A stretch of DNA of 64,000 nt from Sphingomonas brevis (GCF_023516505.1 NZ_JAMGBB010000001.1:2527001-2591000); one strand, 5' to 3'. Numbered from the stretch's first letter, positions 43,465-52,598 are shown. Made by a program: numbers and translations. The notes: a model not told the origin generated them from the letters alone.

Positions 43465-44318
43465 CCGACGCCATTCGCCGCCATCCGATCATGTCCCTGT
43501 TGATCGGCTTTTTCCTGCTGATGACTTTGGTCAGCAGCATTTCGATCGTGCCCGAGACCAAGCAGGGGATCATCACCCGCTTCGGCAAGCCGGTCCGGAT
43601 CATCAACCGCTACAAGGACGGCGCGCAGATCGGGCAGGTCGGCGCCGGCCTGGCCATCCGGATCCCGTTCGTCGATCGCATCGACTGGATCGACAAGCGC
43701 GTCCGCGATATCGAGATGGACAAGCAGCAAGTGCTGTCGACCGACCAGCTACGGCTCGAGGTCGACGCCTTTGCCCGCTACCGGGTGGTCGATCCGCTGC
43801 GGATGTATATCCGCGCTCGCTCGACAGATCAGTTCGAACGCTCGCTGGCGCCGATCCTCGGATCGCAGCTACGCAATGAACTGGGCAAGCGGCCGTTTGC
43901 CTCGCTGCTTTCGCCGGAGCGCGAAGGCGTGATGGGCAATATCCGCCGCGGGCTCGATCGGGTCGCGCGTCAATATGGCGCCGAGATTATCGACGTGCGT
44001 ATCAAGAAAGCCGATCTGCCCGACGGAACCCCGCTCCAGTCGGCGTTCGACCGGATGCGGACCGCAAGGCAGCAGGAGGCTCGCTCGATCGAGGCCGCCG
44101 GCCTCAAAAATGCGCAGATCATTCGCGCCGAGGCGGATGCGGAGGCAGCGAGGACCTATGCCGCAGCGTTCGGCAGGGACCCTGAATTCTATAATTTCTA
44201 CCGGGCAATGCAGAGCTATGAGACGACCTTCCTGGGCGTCAACGGAAGCAAGCCTGCGGCAACCAACATAATCCTGTCGCCCAACGATGAATATTTGAAG
44301 GAATTTACTGGACGATAG
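43461..44318 (+). CDS. hflC: HflC, membrane regulator of the FtsH protease
   Basis: A 285-residue SPFH-domain partner of HflK. It has an N-terminal membrane helix (LLIGFFLLMTLVSSISIV), then TKQGIITRFGKPVRIINRYKD and IRIPFVDRIDWIDKRVRDIEM for the SPFH domain, and a coiled region with FDRMRTARQQEARSIEAAGLKNAQIIRAEADAEAARTYAAA. The two proteins alternate in the cage. Its ATGA overlap with hflK shows coupled translation. Confidence 0.95.
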   Translation: MTDAIRRHPIMSLLIGFFLLMTLVSSISIVPETKQGIITRFGKPVRIINRYKDGAQIGQVGAGLAIRIPFVDRIDWIDKRVRDIEMDKQQVLSTDQLRLEVDAFARYRVVDPLRMYIRARSTDQFERSLAPILGSQLRNELGKRPFASLLSPEREGVMGNIRRGLDRVARQYGAEIIDVRIKKADLPDGTPLQSAFDRMRTARQQEARSIEAAGLKNAQIIRAEADAEAARTYAAAFGRDPEFYNFYRAMQSYETTFLGVNGSKPAATNIILSPNDEYLKEFTGR

Positions 44319-44397
44319 GAGCCAGCCCTGTTCAATTCGCGTTCATGCGCTTGACCTAGCGTCGCCGCGGGATGCGAAAGCCAAGCGAGGAATGTAA

Positions 44398-45972
44398 ATG
44401 AAGCCGACTAAGGAGTTTCGACCCGTGCGTTATGCCTATGGGGTCGCCATGGCCCTGCTGCTCGGAGGAACCGCATTTTCGGTTGCGACCGGCGAGGCTG
44501 GAGCTCAGGTGGCGCAGAACGCGCCCTCGACGATCGCCCCGCGGGCCGGCGCGCCGACATCGTTCGCCGACCTTGCCGCGCGGCTCGCGCCAGCGGTGGT
44601 CAACATTTCGACCAAGCAGCGCATCCCGGTCCGCCGCCAGGTCGACCCGTTCGAGGAATTCTTCCGCCGCTTCGGCGGCCAGGTTCCCGACAGCCAGGGA
44701 CAAGGGCAGGGCCAGGGGCAGGGGCAGGGCCAGGATAGCCCGCAGACCCGTGAGGCGGGCTCGCTCGGCTCCGGCTTTCTGGTGTCTCCGGACGGCTACA
44801 TCGTTACCAACAACCACCTTATCCAGGGCGTCAACGGCACCGGCACGGTCGATAGCGTGACTGTGATACTGGCCGACCGCCGCGAATATCCGGCCCGGAT
44901 CATCGGCCGCGATACGGCATCGGACCTCGCCTTGCTGAAGATCGAAGGATCGAACCTGCCGTACGTCAACTGGGGCGACTCACGCCAGGCGCGGGTCGGC
45001 GACTGGGTCGTCGCCATTGGCAACCCCTACGGCCTTGGCGGCACGGTTACGGCGGGCATCATTTCCGCGCTCCATCGCGGGATCACTGGCGGCGGCGCCT
45101 ATGACCGCTACATCCAGACCGATGCCAGCATCAACATGGGCAATTCGGGCGGACCGATGTTCGACATGTCCGGCAACGTCATCGGCATCAATTCGGCACT
45201 GATCTCGCCGACCGGCGCCAGCGTCGGCATCGGCCTCGCCATCCCCGCCGAGGCGGCCAAGCCGGTGATCGATTCCCTGCGTCGCGGGCAATTGCCACAG
45301 CGAGGTTATTTGGGCGTCGGCCTCCAACCGCTCGACGAGAGCATCGCCGACAGCCTGGGCCTGCCGAAGGACCGGGGCGAGCTGGTACGTTCGGTGGTGC
45401 CCGGTCAGGCCGCCGCCAAGGCCGGCCTGCAGCAGGGTGACGTGATCCTGCGGGTCAACGGCCGTGATGTCACGCTGGACGAAACCGTTAGTTACATCAT
45501 CGCCAATACGTCGGTCGGCAGTCGGGTTCCGCTGGAAATCATCCGCGATGGACGTCGAATGACTCTACAGGCGCAGGTCGGTCAGCGGCCGACCGAGGAG
45601 GACCTCGCCAAGCAGTCTGGCGGCGGCCAGGACCAGGACCAGGCGCTGGGCCAGGAATCGCCGGTGGCGCCGGGAACTGCTCTCGGCTTATCGCTACAGT
45701 CAGTTAATCCGCAGATCGCGCGGGCGCTCAGCCTGCCCGAAACGCTTCGCGGCGTAGTGATCACTTCGGTCGACCCGAACAGCGACGCCGCGGAGCAGGG
45801 CATTCGCCGTGGCGACGTGATCCTGTCGATCAACCGCCAGCAGGTGACCACTCCAGCAGCGGTGCTTGCGGCAGTCGACACGGCGCGAAAGGCCGGCCGA
45901 GTAAGTGTTTTGGTACTAATCAAGCGCGGCACCGCACCGGAAAGATTTGTGGGGATCAAAATCACAAATTAA
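44398..45972 (+). CDS. DegP/HtrA-type periplasmic serine protease with two PDZ domains
   Basis: A 524-residue Do-family protease and chaperone for misfolded envelope proteins. A signal peptide (YGVAMALLLGGTAFSVATGEAGA) leads to a protease domain with catalytic triad His140 (VTNNHLI), Asp176 (DTASDLAL) and Ser250 (NMGNSGGPMF). The LA loop carries an unusual run of alternating Gly-Gln repeats (residues 101-112), encoded by CAGGGN hexamers. PDZ1 starts at RGYLGVGLQPL and PDZ2 near SVNPQIARALSLPETLRG. It is separated from hflC by 79 bp. A strong terminator follows the stop. Confidence 0.93.
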   Translation: MKPTKEFRPVRYAYGVAMALLLGGTAFSVATGEAGAQVAQNAPSTIAPRAGAPTSFADLAARLAPAVVNISTKQRIPVRRQVDPFEEFFRRFGGQVPDSQGQGQGQGQGQGQDSPQTREAGSLGSGFLVSPDGYIVTNNHLIQGVNGTGTVDSVTVILADRREYPARIIGRDTASDLALLKIEGSNLPYVNWGDSRQARVGDWVVAIGNPYGLGGTVTAGIISALHRGITGGGAYDRYIQTDASINMGNSGGPMFDMSGNVIGINSALISPTGASVGIGLAIPAEAAKPVIDSLRRGQLPQRGYLGVGLQPLDESIADSLGLPKDRGELVRSVVPGQAAAKAGLQQGDVILRVNGRDVTLDETVSYIIANTSVGSRVPLEIIRDGRRMTLQAQVGQRPTEEDLAKQSGGGQDQDQALGQESPVAPGTALGLSLQSVNPQIARALSLPETLRGVVITSVDPNSDAAEQGIRRGDVILSINRQQVTTPAAVLAAVDTARKAGRVSVLVLIKRGTAPERFVGIKITN

Positions 45973-45983
45973 GTAAACTGTTT

Positions 45984-46019
45984 GGCAGGTCGGCGTTAGA
46001 ACAGCCGGCCTGCCTTTCG
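45984..46019. terminator. Bidirectional terminator after the DegP gene
   Basis: GCAGGTCGGC and GCCGGCCTGC form a 10-bp stem (one mismatch) with a 9-base loop, followed on the plus strand by CTTTCGTT. It lies 12 bp after the protease stop. On the minus strand it is the first structure after the possible small gene at 46020-46301, so it could serve both. Confidence 0.75.
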
Positions 46020-46301
46020 TTATTGAATATTATCCATGTTCGAATGCTGCCGTGGCTCTACGGAATCCTTACCCAAATCGGTTTGTACGATTAATGCGGG
46101 CTTGTAGTCCGGCCGAACTGAGCGTGAAATCGGCTCGTCGTTGCATGATTTTGAGCTTGTTGGCGTCGAGGCAGTACAACTGCACACTCCAGTAAATAGT
46201 AAAACACAGCTGTTTGGACATCTGAATACAGTTCTGGCATTTGAGGAACTTGGAAGAAACGCAATCATTGTAGCGAGTGCTAGATATCCTGGTGTACGCA
46301 T
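46020..46301 (-). CDS. Possible small Cys-rich secreted protein, unknown
   Basis: A 93-residue frame with a convincing signal peptide (GYLALATMIAFLPSSSNA), then RCPNSC, CSC and a further Cys (SKSC): five Cys in the first half of the mature part. The second half is polar. GGAG lies six bases before the ATG at 46301, and the terminator at 45984-46019 follows the stop. It is preferred over the larger overlapping frame on the same strand (46069-46440), which has no ribosome-binding site. The DNA is visibly AT-richer than the rest of the window. No family is recognised; it could still be a chance frame. Confidence 0.4.
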   Translation of the reverse strand: MRTPGYLALATMIAFLPSSSNARTVFRCPNSCVLLFTGVCSCTASTPTSSKSCNDEPISRSVRPDYKPALIVQTDLGKDSVEPRQHSNMDNIQ

Positions 46302-46524
46302 CGAACGCTCCATTTTGGCATTTCGGCAAATTGAATATTGGCAATTGCTGAGCTACTGTCGCCATCCAAAATGGCGAAGAGTCCATCGCGTTGCCCTTGT
46401 GGCCCGAACAGACGCCCGAAGCGTTCTTCGGGGTCGCCATTAGCAGTCGGTAAAAGCCCGTCTTGTTGCTGACACTCCTTCGGCCTAGTTACTGCTGCTT
46501 GGCTTGAGGGAGTCTCGTAACCGC
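46302..46524. other. AT-richer gene-poor stretch upstream of the HerA-like gene
   Basis: About 220 bp with no gene that can be supported. It should hold the promoters of the small minus-strand gene and of the HerA-like ATPase. It contains a short inverted repeat CGAAG...CTTCG at 46417-46430 and several AT-rich patches. Frames open on both strands lack ribosome-binding sites and known motifs. Confidence 0.45.
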
Positions 46525-48177
46525 ATGGCTAGTAATCCGACGACGAGCATCTTCATCGGCGCGGGACCGGGCGGCGCAAAACCCCAGCAACTCGAGCTGA
46601 AGCGGGCCAACCGCCACGGCCTGATCGCCGGGGCTACGGGCACCGGCAAGACGGTCACGCTGCAGGGCATTATCGAAGGCTTGTCCGACGCCGGCGTGCC
46701 GACGTTTGTCGCCGACGTGAAGGGCGACCTTGCCGGCCTGGCCATGCCCGGCGCCGCGACCGCCAAGCCGCACGAGGCCTTCACCGCCCGGGCACAGGAA
46801 ATCGGCTATACCGACTGGTCCTATGCCGGTTACCCGGTCCAGTTCTGGGACTTGTTCGGCGAGGCTGGGCATCCGGTACGCACTACGGTCAGCGAAATGG
46901 GGCCGTTGCTGCTGGCGCGGCTGATGAACCTCAACGATGTCCAGGAAGGCGTTCTCCAAATCGCCTTTACCGTCGCCGACAAGGAGGGGTTGATGCTCCT
47001 CGATCTCGACGATCTGCAGGCCATGCTGGTCAGTTGCGGCGAACGGGCCGACGAGCTGACGCTGGAATATGGCAATGTTTCGAAGATGAGCGTCGGCGCG
47101 ATCCAGCGCTCCCTGCTCCAGCTTCGGGCCCAGGGCGGCGACCATTTCTTCGGCGAGCCGGCACTCGATCTCGAGGATTTCCTGAAGCTTGACGAGGCCA
47201 ATAAGGGGATCATCAACGTCCTCGCGGCCGACAAGCTGATGTCGTCCCCGCGGCTCTATTCGACCTTCCTGCTGTGGTTGCTGTCCGAGCTGTTCGAGCT
47301 GCTTCCCGAGGTTGGCGACCCGGACAAGCCCAAGCTCGCCTTCTTTTTCGACGAAGCCCATTTGCTGTTCGAGGATGCTCCGCAGGCGCTGCAGGAAAAG
47401 GTCGAACAGGTCGTCCGGCTGATCCGTTCCAAGGGCGTTGGCGTCTACTTCATTACGCAAAACCCGATCGACATCCCCGACAAGGTCGCGGGACAGCTTG
47501 GCAACCGGGTGCAGCACAAGCTCAATGCCTTCACGCCGCGCGACCAGCAGGCGGTCAAATCGGCGGCCGACACCTTCCGGCCCAACCCGGAAATCGATGT
47601 CGCCAGTGCGATCACCGAGCTCAAGATCGGTGAGGCGCTGGTGTCGCTGCTGTTGCCCGACGGGTCGCCGTCTCCGGTCGAGCGCACGCTGATCAAGCCG
47701 CCGCGTTCTCGGGTAGGGCCCCTGACCGCGCAGGAGCGAGCGATCCTGATCCAGACCGACGTGATCGGCGCCAAATATGACACGCTGCTCGACCGCGACA
47801 GCGCTGAGGAGATATTGAAGGCCAAGGGCGATGAGGCGGCAGCCGCGGCGGCCAAGGTCCAGGCCGATACCGAGGCGCAGAAGGAGGCAGCTGAGGCCGC
47901 GCGGCAGCAGGCGATCGCCGACAAGGCAGCGGCCCGGGAGCGCGTTGCCGCCGACCGGGAGGCTGCACGCCAGCAGCGCGAGGCCGACCGGCTTGAGGCC
48001 CAGCGGCAACGCGAGTTTGAACGCGAGGAGGCCCGCCGCGCCCGCGAAGCTGCCAAGCCGACGATGGCCGACAAGATGATTCAATCGGCCGGCCGCTCGA
48101 TTGCCTCGTCGGTTGGGCGTCAGCTCGGCAATTCGCTGCTCCGCGGCATTTTCGGAGGCTTGCTACGTGGCCGCTGA
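46525..48177 (+). CDS. HerA-like helicase/ATPase, DUF853 family
   Basis: A 550-residue P-loop ATPase. Walker A is ATGTGKT in HGLIAGATGTGKTVTL, Walker B is LAFFFDEAHLLF, and VYFITQNPIDIPDKV is the sensor/motif III. This is the DUF853 branch of the FtsK-HerA superfamily. The last 110 residues form an Ala/Glu/Arg-rich coiled coil, then a short basic tail (RQLGNSLLRGIFGGLLRGR). There is no NurA nuclease beside it, so the DNA end-resection role of archaeal HerA should not be assumed. The real function of this family is not established. Confidence 0.9.
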   Translation: MASNPTTSIFIGAGPGGAKPQQLELKRANRHGLIAGATGTGKTVTLQGIIEGLSDAGVPTFVADVKGDLAGLAMPGAATAKPHEAFTARAQEIGYTDWSYAGYPVQFWDLFGEAGHPVRTTVSEMGPLLLARLMNLNDVQEGVLQIAFTVADKEGLMLLDLDDLQAMLVSCGERADELTLEYGNVSKMSVGAIQRSLLQLRAQGGDHFFGEPALDLEDFLKLDEANKGIINVLAADKLMSSPRLYSTFLLWLLSELFELLPEVGDPDKPKLAFFFDEAHLLFEDAPQALQEKVEQVVRLIRSKGVGVYFITQNPIDIPDKVAGQLGNRVQHKLNAFTPRDQQAVKSAADTFRPNPEIDVASAITELKIGEALVSLLLPDGSPSPVERTLIKPPRSRVGPLTAQERAILIQTDVIGAKYDTLLDRDSAEEILKAKGDEAAAAAAKVQADTEAQKEAAEAARQQAIADKAAARERVAADREAARQQREADRLEAQRQREFEREEARRAREAAKPTMADKMIQSAGRSIASSVGRQLGNSLLRGIFGGLLRGR

Positions 48178-48565
48178 CGCGCCCTGCCTCGACGTCCGGG
48201 ACCTGGAGCGCGAATGGCGCGACGCGCTGATCGCGAAGGATGAGGATGTCCTCCGCCGCCTGATCCATCCGCAATTCAAGCTGGTCGGAGTTCGTTCGAC
48301 CGGTTCGGTTGCGGTCGACCTGCCGCAATGGATTGACGCCCTCAATCGGATGGACATTGCCAGCCTTGAAGTGCGCGTTACGGAATGCGTGGCGCTTGAA
48401 AACACAATCGTCGCCACGGTCGATGCCCAATGGAAGGTTCGCTACCTTGGACAATTGATCGACGAGCGCGTGCTCCTGACCGATGTCTGGGTGCGCGAGG
48501 GTGAAACGTGGCGGGTTATCCGTCGCCACAGCTCGCCAGTGCCCGCCGGAGTGAAAATCGACTGA
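48167..48565 (+). CDS. NTF2-like (DUF4440-type) protein
   Basis: A 132-residue single-domain NTF2-fold protein (LEREWRDALIAKDEDVLRRLIHPQFKLVG, ending TDVWVREGETWRVIRRHSS), a cone-shaped fold used as a small-molecule binding or enzyme scaffold. The likely start is the GTG at 48167, because GGAGG lies 8 bases upstream; this overlaps the HerA-like stop by 11 bp and implies coupled translation. Its catalytic residues cannot be named. Confidence 0.75.
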   Translation: MAADAPCLDVRDLEREWRDALIAKDEDVLRRLIHPQFKLVGVRSTGSVAVDLPQWIDALNRMDIASLEVRVTECVALENTIVATVDAQWKVRYLGQLIDERVLLTDVWVREGETWRVIRRHSSPVPAGVKID

Positions 48566-48645
48566 CAATTTCGCGTCACGGTTGATTTTTTGTTGGGATA
48601 AGCCATTCTGCCAAGACGTTGATATGTCCGTAAGAGGGGACGGGT

Positions 48646-48960
48646 ATGATCGCGTTTGTAATAGCGCTTGCCCTGGCAGCGCCCAATCCGGCGATAATCG
48701 ACGCTCCGCGCAAGGCATTCCAGGATTGCCTTCGGAGCTTTGAAACCAACCAGCGCCAGGCAAAGGTTGCCGCCGATAGCTATTCGACGGCCGTCAAGTC
48801 GGCCTGCCAGCCTGAAGCAGCGGCCCTGGAAGACGCGCTGGTCAAGTTCGACACGGCAATGGGAACAAAGCGACCGGCAGCACTCGCCAACGCCCAGCGC
48901 GACGTCGAAGATTATCGGCTCACCAGCGACGAGCGATACCGCGACCTGATGTCCAATTGA
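48646..48960 (+). CDS. Small exported protein, unknown function
   Basis: A 104-residue protein. A short hydrophobic N-terminus (MIAFVIALALAAP) may be a signal peptide or anchor. The rest is helical and has two Cys (DCLRSFE and SACQPE), which could form a disulphide. No known family. AGAGGGGACGG lies before the ATG. The gene stands alone between the NTF2-like and M20 genes. Confidence 0.6.
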   Translation: MIAFVIALALAAPNPAIIDAPRKAFQDCLRSFETNQRQAKVAADSYSTAVKSACQPEAAALEDALVKFDTAMGTKRPAALANAQRDVEDYRLTSDERYRDLMSN

Positions 48961-48991
48961 GGTTGGCGGGATCGGGCGCTAGGCTCGGGCG

Positions 48992-50203
48992 ATGAATGTC
49001 GCCACGCCTACCAGATGGACGACCGTCGCCGAAGCCGGACTGGATGAACTGGTCACGCTCCGAAGGGCGATCCACGCCGAGCCGGAACTTGGGCTTCATT
49101 GCCCGCGAACGACGGAGAAGCTGAAGGCGGCGCTTGCCGGCCTTCCGCTTCAAATCAGCGACAGCCAAAGCACCAGCGGCTTCATCGCCCGGCTCGACGG
49201 CGCCAGGCCCGGCAGGACCGTGCTGCTGCGCGGCGATATGGATGCGTTGCCGATCGTCGAGGAAACCGGGCTGGACTTTGCTTCGCATCTGCACGGGCAG
49301 ATGCATGCCTGCGGCCATGATGCCCATTCGGCGATGCTGGCCAGCGCGGCCCGGATCCTGTGCGGCCGCCGCGACGAATTTGCCGGTACGATCCTGTTCA
49401 TGTTCCAGCCCGGCGAAGAGGGGATGCACGGCGCACGGTATATGATCGACGAGGGTCTGCTCGACGATCCCGCGCCGGAGGCCGCGTTCGCCCTGCATGT
49501 CTTCCCAAATGCGCTGCCGGGAGGGACCATTGCCTGCCGCCCCGGCGCCATGCTGGCCTCGGCCGACAAGGTCGGCGCGATGATCAGCGGAAAGGGCGGT
49601 CACGCGGCCATGCCGCATGATGCGATCGATCCGGTGCCGATAGCCTGCGAAGCCGTGGTTGCCCTGCAATCCTACATTGCGCGGCGGACGACCTTCACCG
49701 ATCCGGCGATCCTGTCGATCACCAAGATTTCCGCCGGTTCCGCACATAATGTCATCCCCGACGACGTCGAGCTTCTGGGCACCATGCGCACGCTTTCGAC
49801 CAAGATGCGCCAGGCGCTGGGAGAGGCGTTCGAGCGGATCGTTACCAAGATTGCCGAAGCTCATGGGGCGTCCGCGGGGGCCTGGATCGAGGAAGGCTAT
49901 CCGCCGACGATCAACGACCCGCGCGCGGTCGCCATGGTTCGCCAACTGACAGCCGAGGAATTTGGCGAAGCCGCCTATTTCGACATGCCTGCGCCAATCA
50001 TGGGCGCCGAGGATTTCTCCTATGTGCTGCAAAAAGTGCCAGGAGCGATGGCGTTTCTTGGCGTCGCACCGCCGGGGAGCGATGCCGCCGAACGGGCACC
50101 GCTTCATAACCCAAGCATGATGGTGGACGAAGCCGTGCTGCCGCGCGGAGTTGCCATGCACTGCGCCTTTGCGATGCGTTTTCTGGAAAGAGGGTGGGAA
50201 TGA
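48992..50203 (+). CDS. M20-family amidohydrolase (hippurate hydrolase-like)
   Basis: A 403-residue metallo-amidohydrolase. Metal ligands are visible in MHACGHDAHSAM and MFQPGEEGMHGA, HVFP lies near residue 168, and MGAEDFSYVLQ carries a late metal-binding Glu. The lid domain runs from about 185 to 300. The family cleaves N-acyl amino acids such as hippurate or N-acetyl-diaminopimelate. It has no signal peptide, so it acts in the cytosol. The start of the next gene overlaps its stop (ATGA), and an OPT transporter is downstream, suggesting use of imported peptides or acyl amino acids. Confidence 0.9.
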   Translation: MNVATPTRWTTVAEAGLDELVTLRRAIHAEPELGLHCPRTTEKLKAALAGLPLQISDSQSTSGFIARLDGARPGRTVLLRGDMDALPIVEETGLDFASHLHGQMHACGHDAHSAMLASAARILCGRRDEFAGTILFMFQPGEEGMHGARYMIDEGLLDDPAPEAAFALHVFPNALPGGTIACRPGAMLASADKVGAMISGKGGHAAMPHDAIDPVPIACEAVVALQSYIARRTTFTDPAILSITKISAGSAHNVIPDDVELLGTMRTLSTKMRQALGEAFERIVTKIAEAHGASAGAWIEEGYPPTINDPRAVAMVRQLTAEEFGEAAYFDMPAPIMGAEDFSYVLQKVPGAMAFLGVAPPGSDAAERAPLHNPSMMVDEAVLPRGVAMHCAFAMRFLERGWE

Positions 50204-50556
50204 TTTTGGCTGCATTGTTGCTGGTCGCGGCTGACGCGCCACCAGCCGGTTTCTATGTTTCCAACCAGATGGAAATCGGCGCCGCTCTGGAACTCGATTC
50301 CGATGGCAAGTTTCAATACCAGCTGGACTATGGCGCGGTGTCCGAAAGTGCCGAGGGCAGTTGGTCGTCGGATGGCGCAAACGTCTACCTGACCGCGACC
50401 AAAATGGTGGGTGCCTACAAGTCGCCCAACTTCACCCGGCAGCCGCTCAAAATCGATGGTGACCGGTTGCTGCTCAGCCGTTACGACACAGTAATCCGTT
50501 TCGAGCGCGAGGAGCTTCCCGCGCCCGCCAACAAGAATAAGAATCTGGAGAAGTAG
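50200..50556 (+). CDS. Small exported protein, unknown function
   Basis: A 118-residue protein with a short signal-like N-terminus (MILAALLLVAADAPPAG). The mature part is beta-rich (GFYVSNQMEIGAALELDSDGKFQYQLDYGAVSESAEGSW), of the kind seen in small lipocalin-like or lysozyme-inhibitor-like domains, but no family is certain. It sits between the M20 hydrolase and the OPT transporter, coupled to the former by an ATGA overlap and 2 bp before the latter. An in-frame GTG six bases earlier is less likely. Confidence 0.65.
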   Translation: MILAALLLVAADAPPAGFYVSNQMEIGAALELDSDGKFQYQLDYGAVSESAEGSWSSDGANVYLTATKMVGAYKSPNFTRQPLKIDGDRLLLSRYDTVIRFEREELPAPANKNKNLEK

Positions 50557-50558
50557 GG

Positions 50559-52598
50559 ATGGCGAGCTCGGCAGCAACGACCAGCGGCATCAAGGAACTC
50601 ACCCTTCGCGGGATCATCCTCGGCGCACTCATCACCGTCGTGTTTACCGCCGCCAACGTGTACCTCGGGCTCAAGATCGGCATTACCTTTGCGACCTCGA
50701 TCCCGGCCGCGGTAATTTCCATGGCGATCCTCAAGGCGTTCCGCGACGCGACCATCCAGGAAAACAACATCGTCCAGACGATCGCGTCGGCGGCAGGCAC
50801 GCTGTCGGCGATCATCTTCGTGCTGCCTGGCCTGATCATGGTCGGATGGTGGACCGGCTTTCCCTACTGGCTGTCGGTGGCGGTCATCGGGATCGGCGGC
50901 ATTTTGGGCGTGATGTACTCGGTGCCGCTGAGGCGCGCATTGGTCACCGGCACTGACCTGCCCTATCCCGAGGGCGTCGCCGCGGCCGAGGTGCTGAAGG
51001 TCGGCAGCGGCGTCGGCGGCGCCGAGGAAAACCGGCGCGGGCTGGTGCTGATCGGCGGTTCAACCGTGGTTGCCGCGCTCTATTTCATCGTCGCCAAGAC
51101 ACGGCTGCTGACCGATACCGTCGGCAAGGTGTTCAAGGTCGGCACAGGCGGCTCGGCGATTTCAGCCAGCCTGTCGATGGCTCTGATTGGCGTCGGACAT
51201 TTGGTCGGCGTGGCAGTCGGTGCGGCGATGGTGGTCGGAATGTTGATCACCTGGGCAGTCATCGTTCCGCACTGGACCCAGGATGCCGGATTCGCCGCCC
51301 AGATCGGCGGCGACCTGGAGGCGCTGGTCAGCGCGGCATTCCGGCAGAAAGCCCGGATGGTTGGCGCCGGCACCATCGGCGTTGCCGCGATCTGGACGCT
51401 GCTGAAAATTATCGGCCCGATCGTCGCGGGCATTCGCTCGGCCCTGATCGCCAATCAGGAGCGCAAAGCCGGACGCGGCGCCGAGCTGCCGCTCACCGAG
51501 CGCGATATTCCGATCGGCATTGTGACCGGAACCATCCTGCTGTCGATGATTCCCATCGGCCTGCTGCTCTATGCCTTCGGCAACACGGCGCCCATCTCGG
51601 CCGAACCGACCACAACTATCATCGTCAGCGTTTTCTACGTGCTGATCGCCGGCGTGGTGATCGCTGCGGTGTGCGGTTACATGGCCGGCCTGATCGGCGC
51701 GTCGAACAGTCCGATCTCCGGCGTCGGAATTCTCTCGGTACTGGGCATCTCGTTGATCCTCGTCGCGCTGTTCCCGGGCGTGAGCGGCGACGAGACCAAG
51801 GCCCTGGTCGCCTTCGCCCTGTTCGTGACGGCGATCATCTTCGGCGTCGCCACCATCTCCAACAACAATTTGCAGGACTTGAAGACCGGTCAATTGGTCG
51901 ATGCCACGCCGTGGCGGCAGCAAGTCGCGCTGGTCCTCGGTGTGGTGTTCGGAGCGCTGGTCATTCCGCCGATTCTCGACCTCCTCAACACCGCCTTCAC
52001 ATTCGAAGGAGCGCCGGGCGCGAAGGCAACCGCCTTGGCAGCCCCGCAGGCAGCGATCATCTCGACGATCGCGCAGGGCGTGCTCGGCGGCAGCCTCGAC
52101 TGGAGCCTGATCCGCCAGGGTGCGATCATCGGTGTCGTCGCTGTGATCGTCGATGAGCTGCTGAAACGTTCGTCGGGCAAGCGCCTGCACCTTCCGCCGC
52201 TGGCGATCGGAATGGGCATTTACCTGCCGCTGGAAGCGGATTTGCTGATCCCGCTCGGGGCCGTGCTGGGATGGTTCTACAATCGCTGGGCAATGCAATC
52301 CAAGAGCCCGGCCTTCGCCGAACGGATGGGCGTATTGATGGCGACGGGCCTCATCGTCGGTGAGAGCCTGATGGGCGTGGTGTTCGCAGCGGCCGTCGCC
52401 GGGGCGGAGAAGGCCGGATCGCCCGATAGCGCCAATGTCTTCGCGCTGGTCGAGCCCTATTCGTCCGTGATGCTGGTCAGCATGGTTGTCTTCGCGGCGG
52501 CCATCGGGGCGCTTTATTACTGGACCAAGAGCCGGGCGACGGATGCGCCCGCCCCGGGCGACTCCGCATTCCCGCCGACAGAGGCTACTGTGCGCTAG
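50559..52598 (+). CDS. OPT-family oligopeptide transporter
   Basis: A 679-residue inner-membrane transporter with about 14-16 helices. The typical bacterial OPT start ELTLRGIILGALITVVFTAANVYLGLKIG and the KLGSGVGGAEENRRG-like segment (VLKVGSGVGGAEENRRG) are present. It should move small peptides or metal-chelate complexes with protons. It follows the M20 hydrolase and the small exported protein in one transcript. Its stop overlaps the end of the convergent panE-like gene by four bases. Confidence 0.92.
   Translation: MASSAATTSGIKELTLRGIILGALITVVFTAANVYLGLKIGITFATSIPAAVISMAILKAFRDATIQENNIVQTIASAAGTLSAIIFVLPGLIMVGWWTGFPYWLSVAVIGIGGILGVMYSVPLRRALVTGTDLPYPEGVAAAEVLKVGSGVGGAEENRRGLVLIGGSTVVAALYFIVAKTRLLTDTVGKVFKVGTGGSAISASLSMALIGVGHLVGVAVGAAMVVGMLITWAVIVPHWTQDAGFAAQIGGDLEALVSAAFRQKARMVGAGTIGVAAIWTLLKIIGPIVAGIRSALIANQERKAGRGAELPLTERDIPIGIVTGTILLSMIPIGLLLYAFGNTAPISAEPTTTIIVSVFYVLIAGVVIAAVCGYMAGLIGASNSPISGVGILSVLGISLILVALFPGVSGDETKALVAFALFVTAIIFGVATISNNNLQDLKTGQLVDATPWRQQVALVLGVVFGALVIPPILDLLNTAFTFEGAPGAKATALAAPQAAIISTIAQGVLGGSLDWSLIRQGAIIGVVAVIVDELLKRSSGKRLHLPPLAIGMGIYLPLEADLLIPLGAVLGWFYNRWAMQSKSPAFAERMGVLMATGLIVGESLMGVVFAAAVAGAEKAGSPDSANVFALVEPYSSVMLVSMVVFAAAIGALYYWTKSRATDAPAPGDSAFPPTEATVR

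Noticed and set aside
46069-46440. A 123-codon minus-strand frame in the AT-richer patch
   Set aside because: It has no ribosome-binding site or signal peptide and overlaps the better-supported 93-codon frame. It remains possible but is less likely.
46489-48084. A 531-codon frame on the minus strand opposite the HerA-like ATPase gene
   Set aside because: It is fully antisense to a gene with intact Walker motifs, is unusually rich in Arg/Leu/Gly as expected for shadow frames in GC-rich DNA, and shows no known motif.
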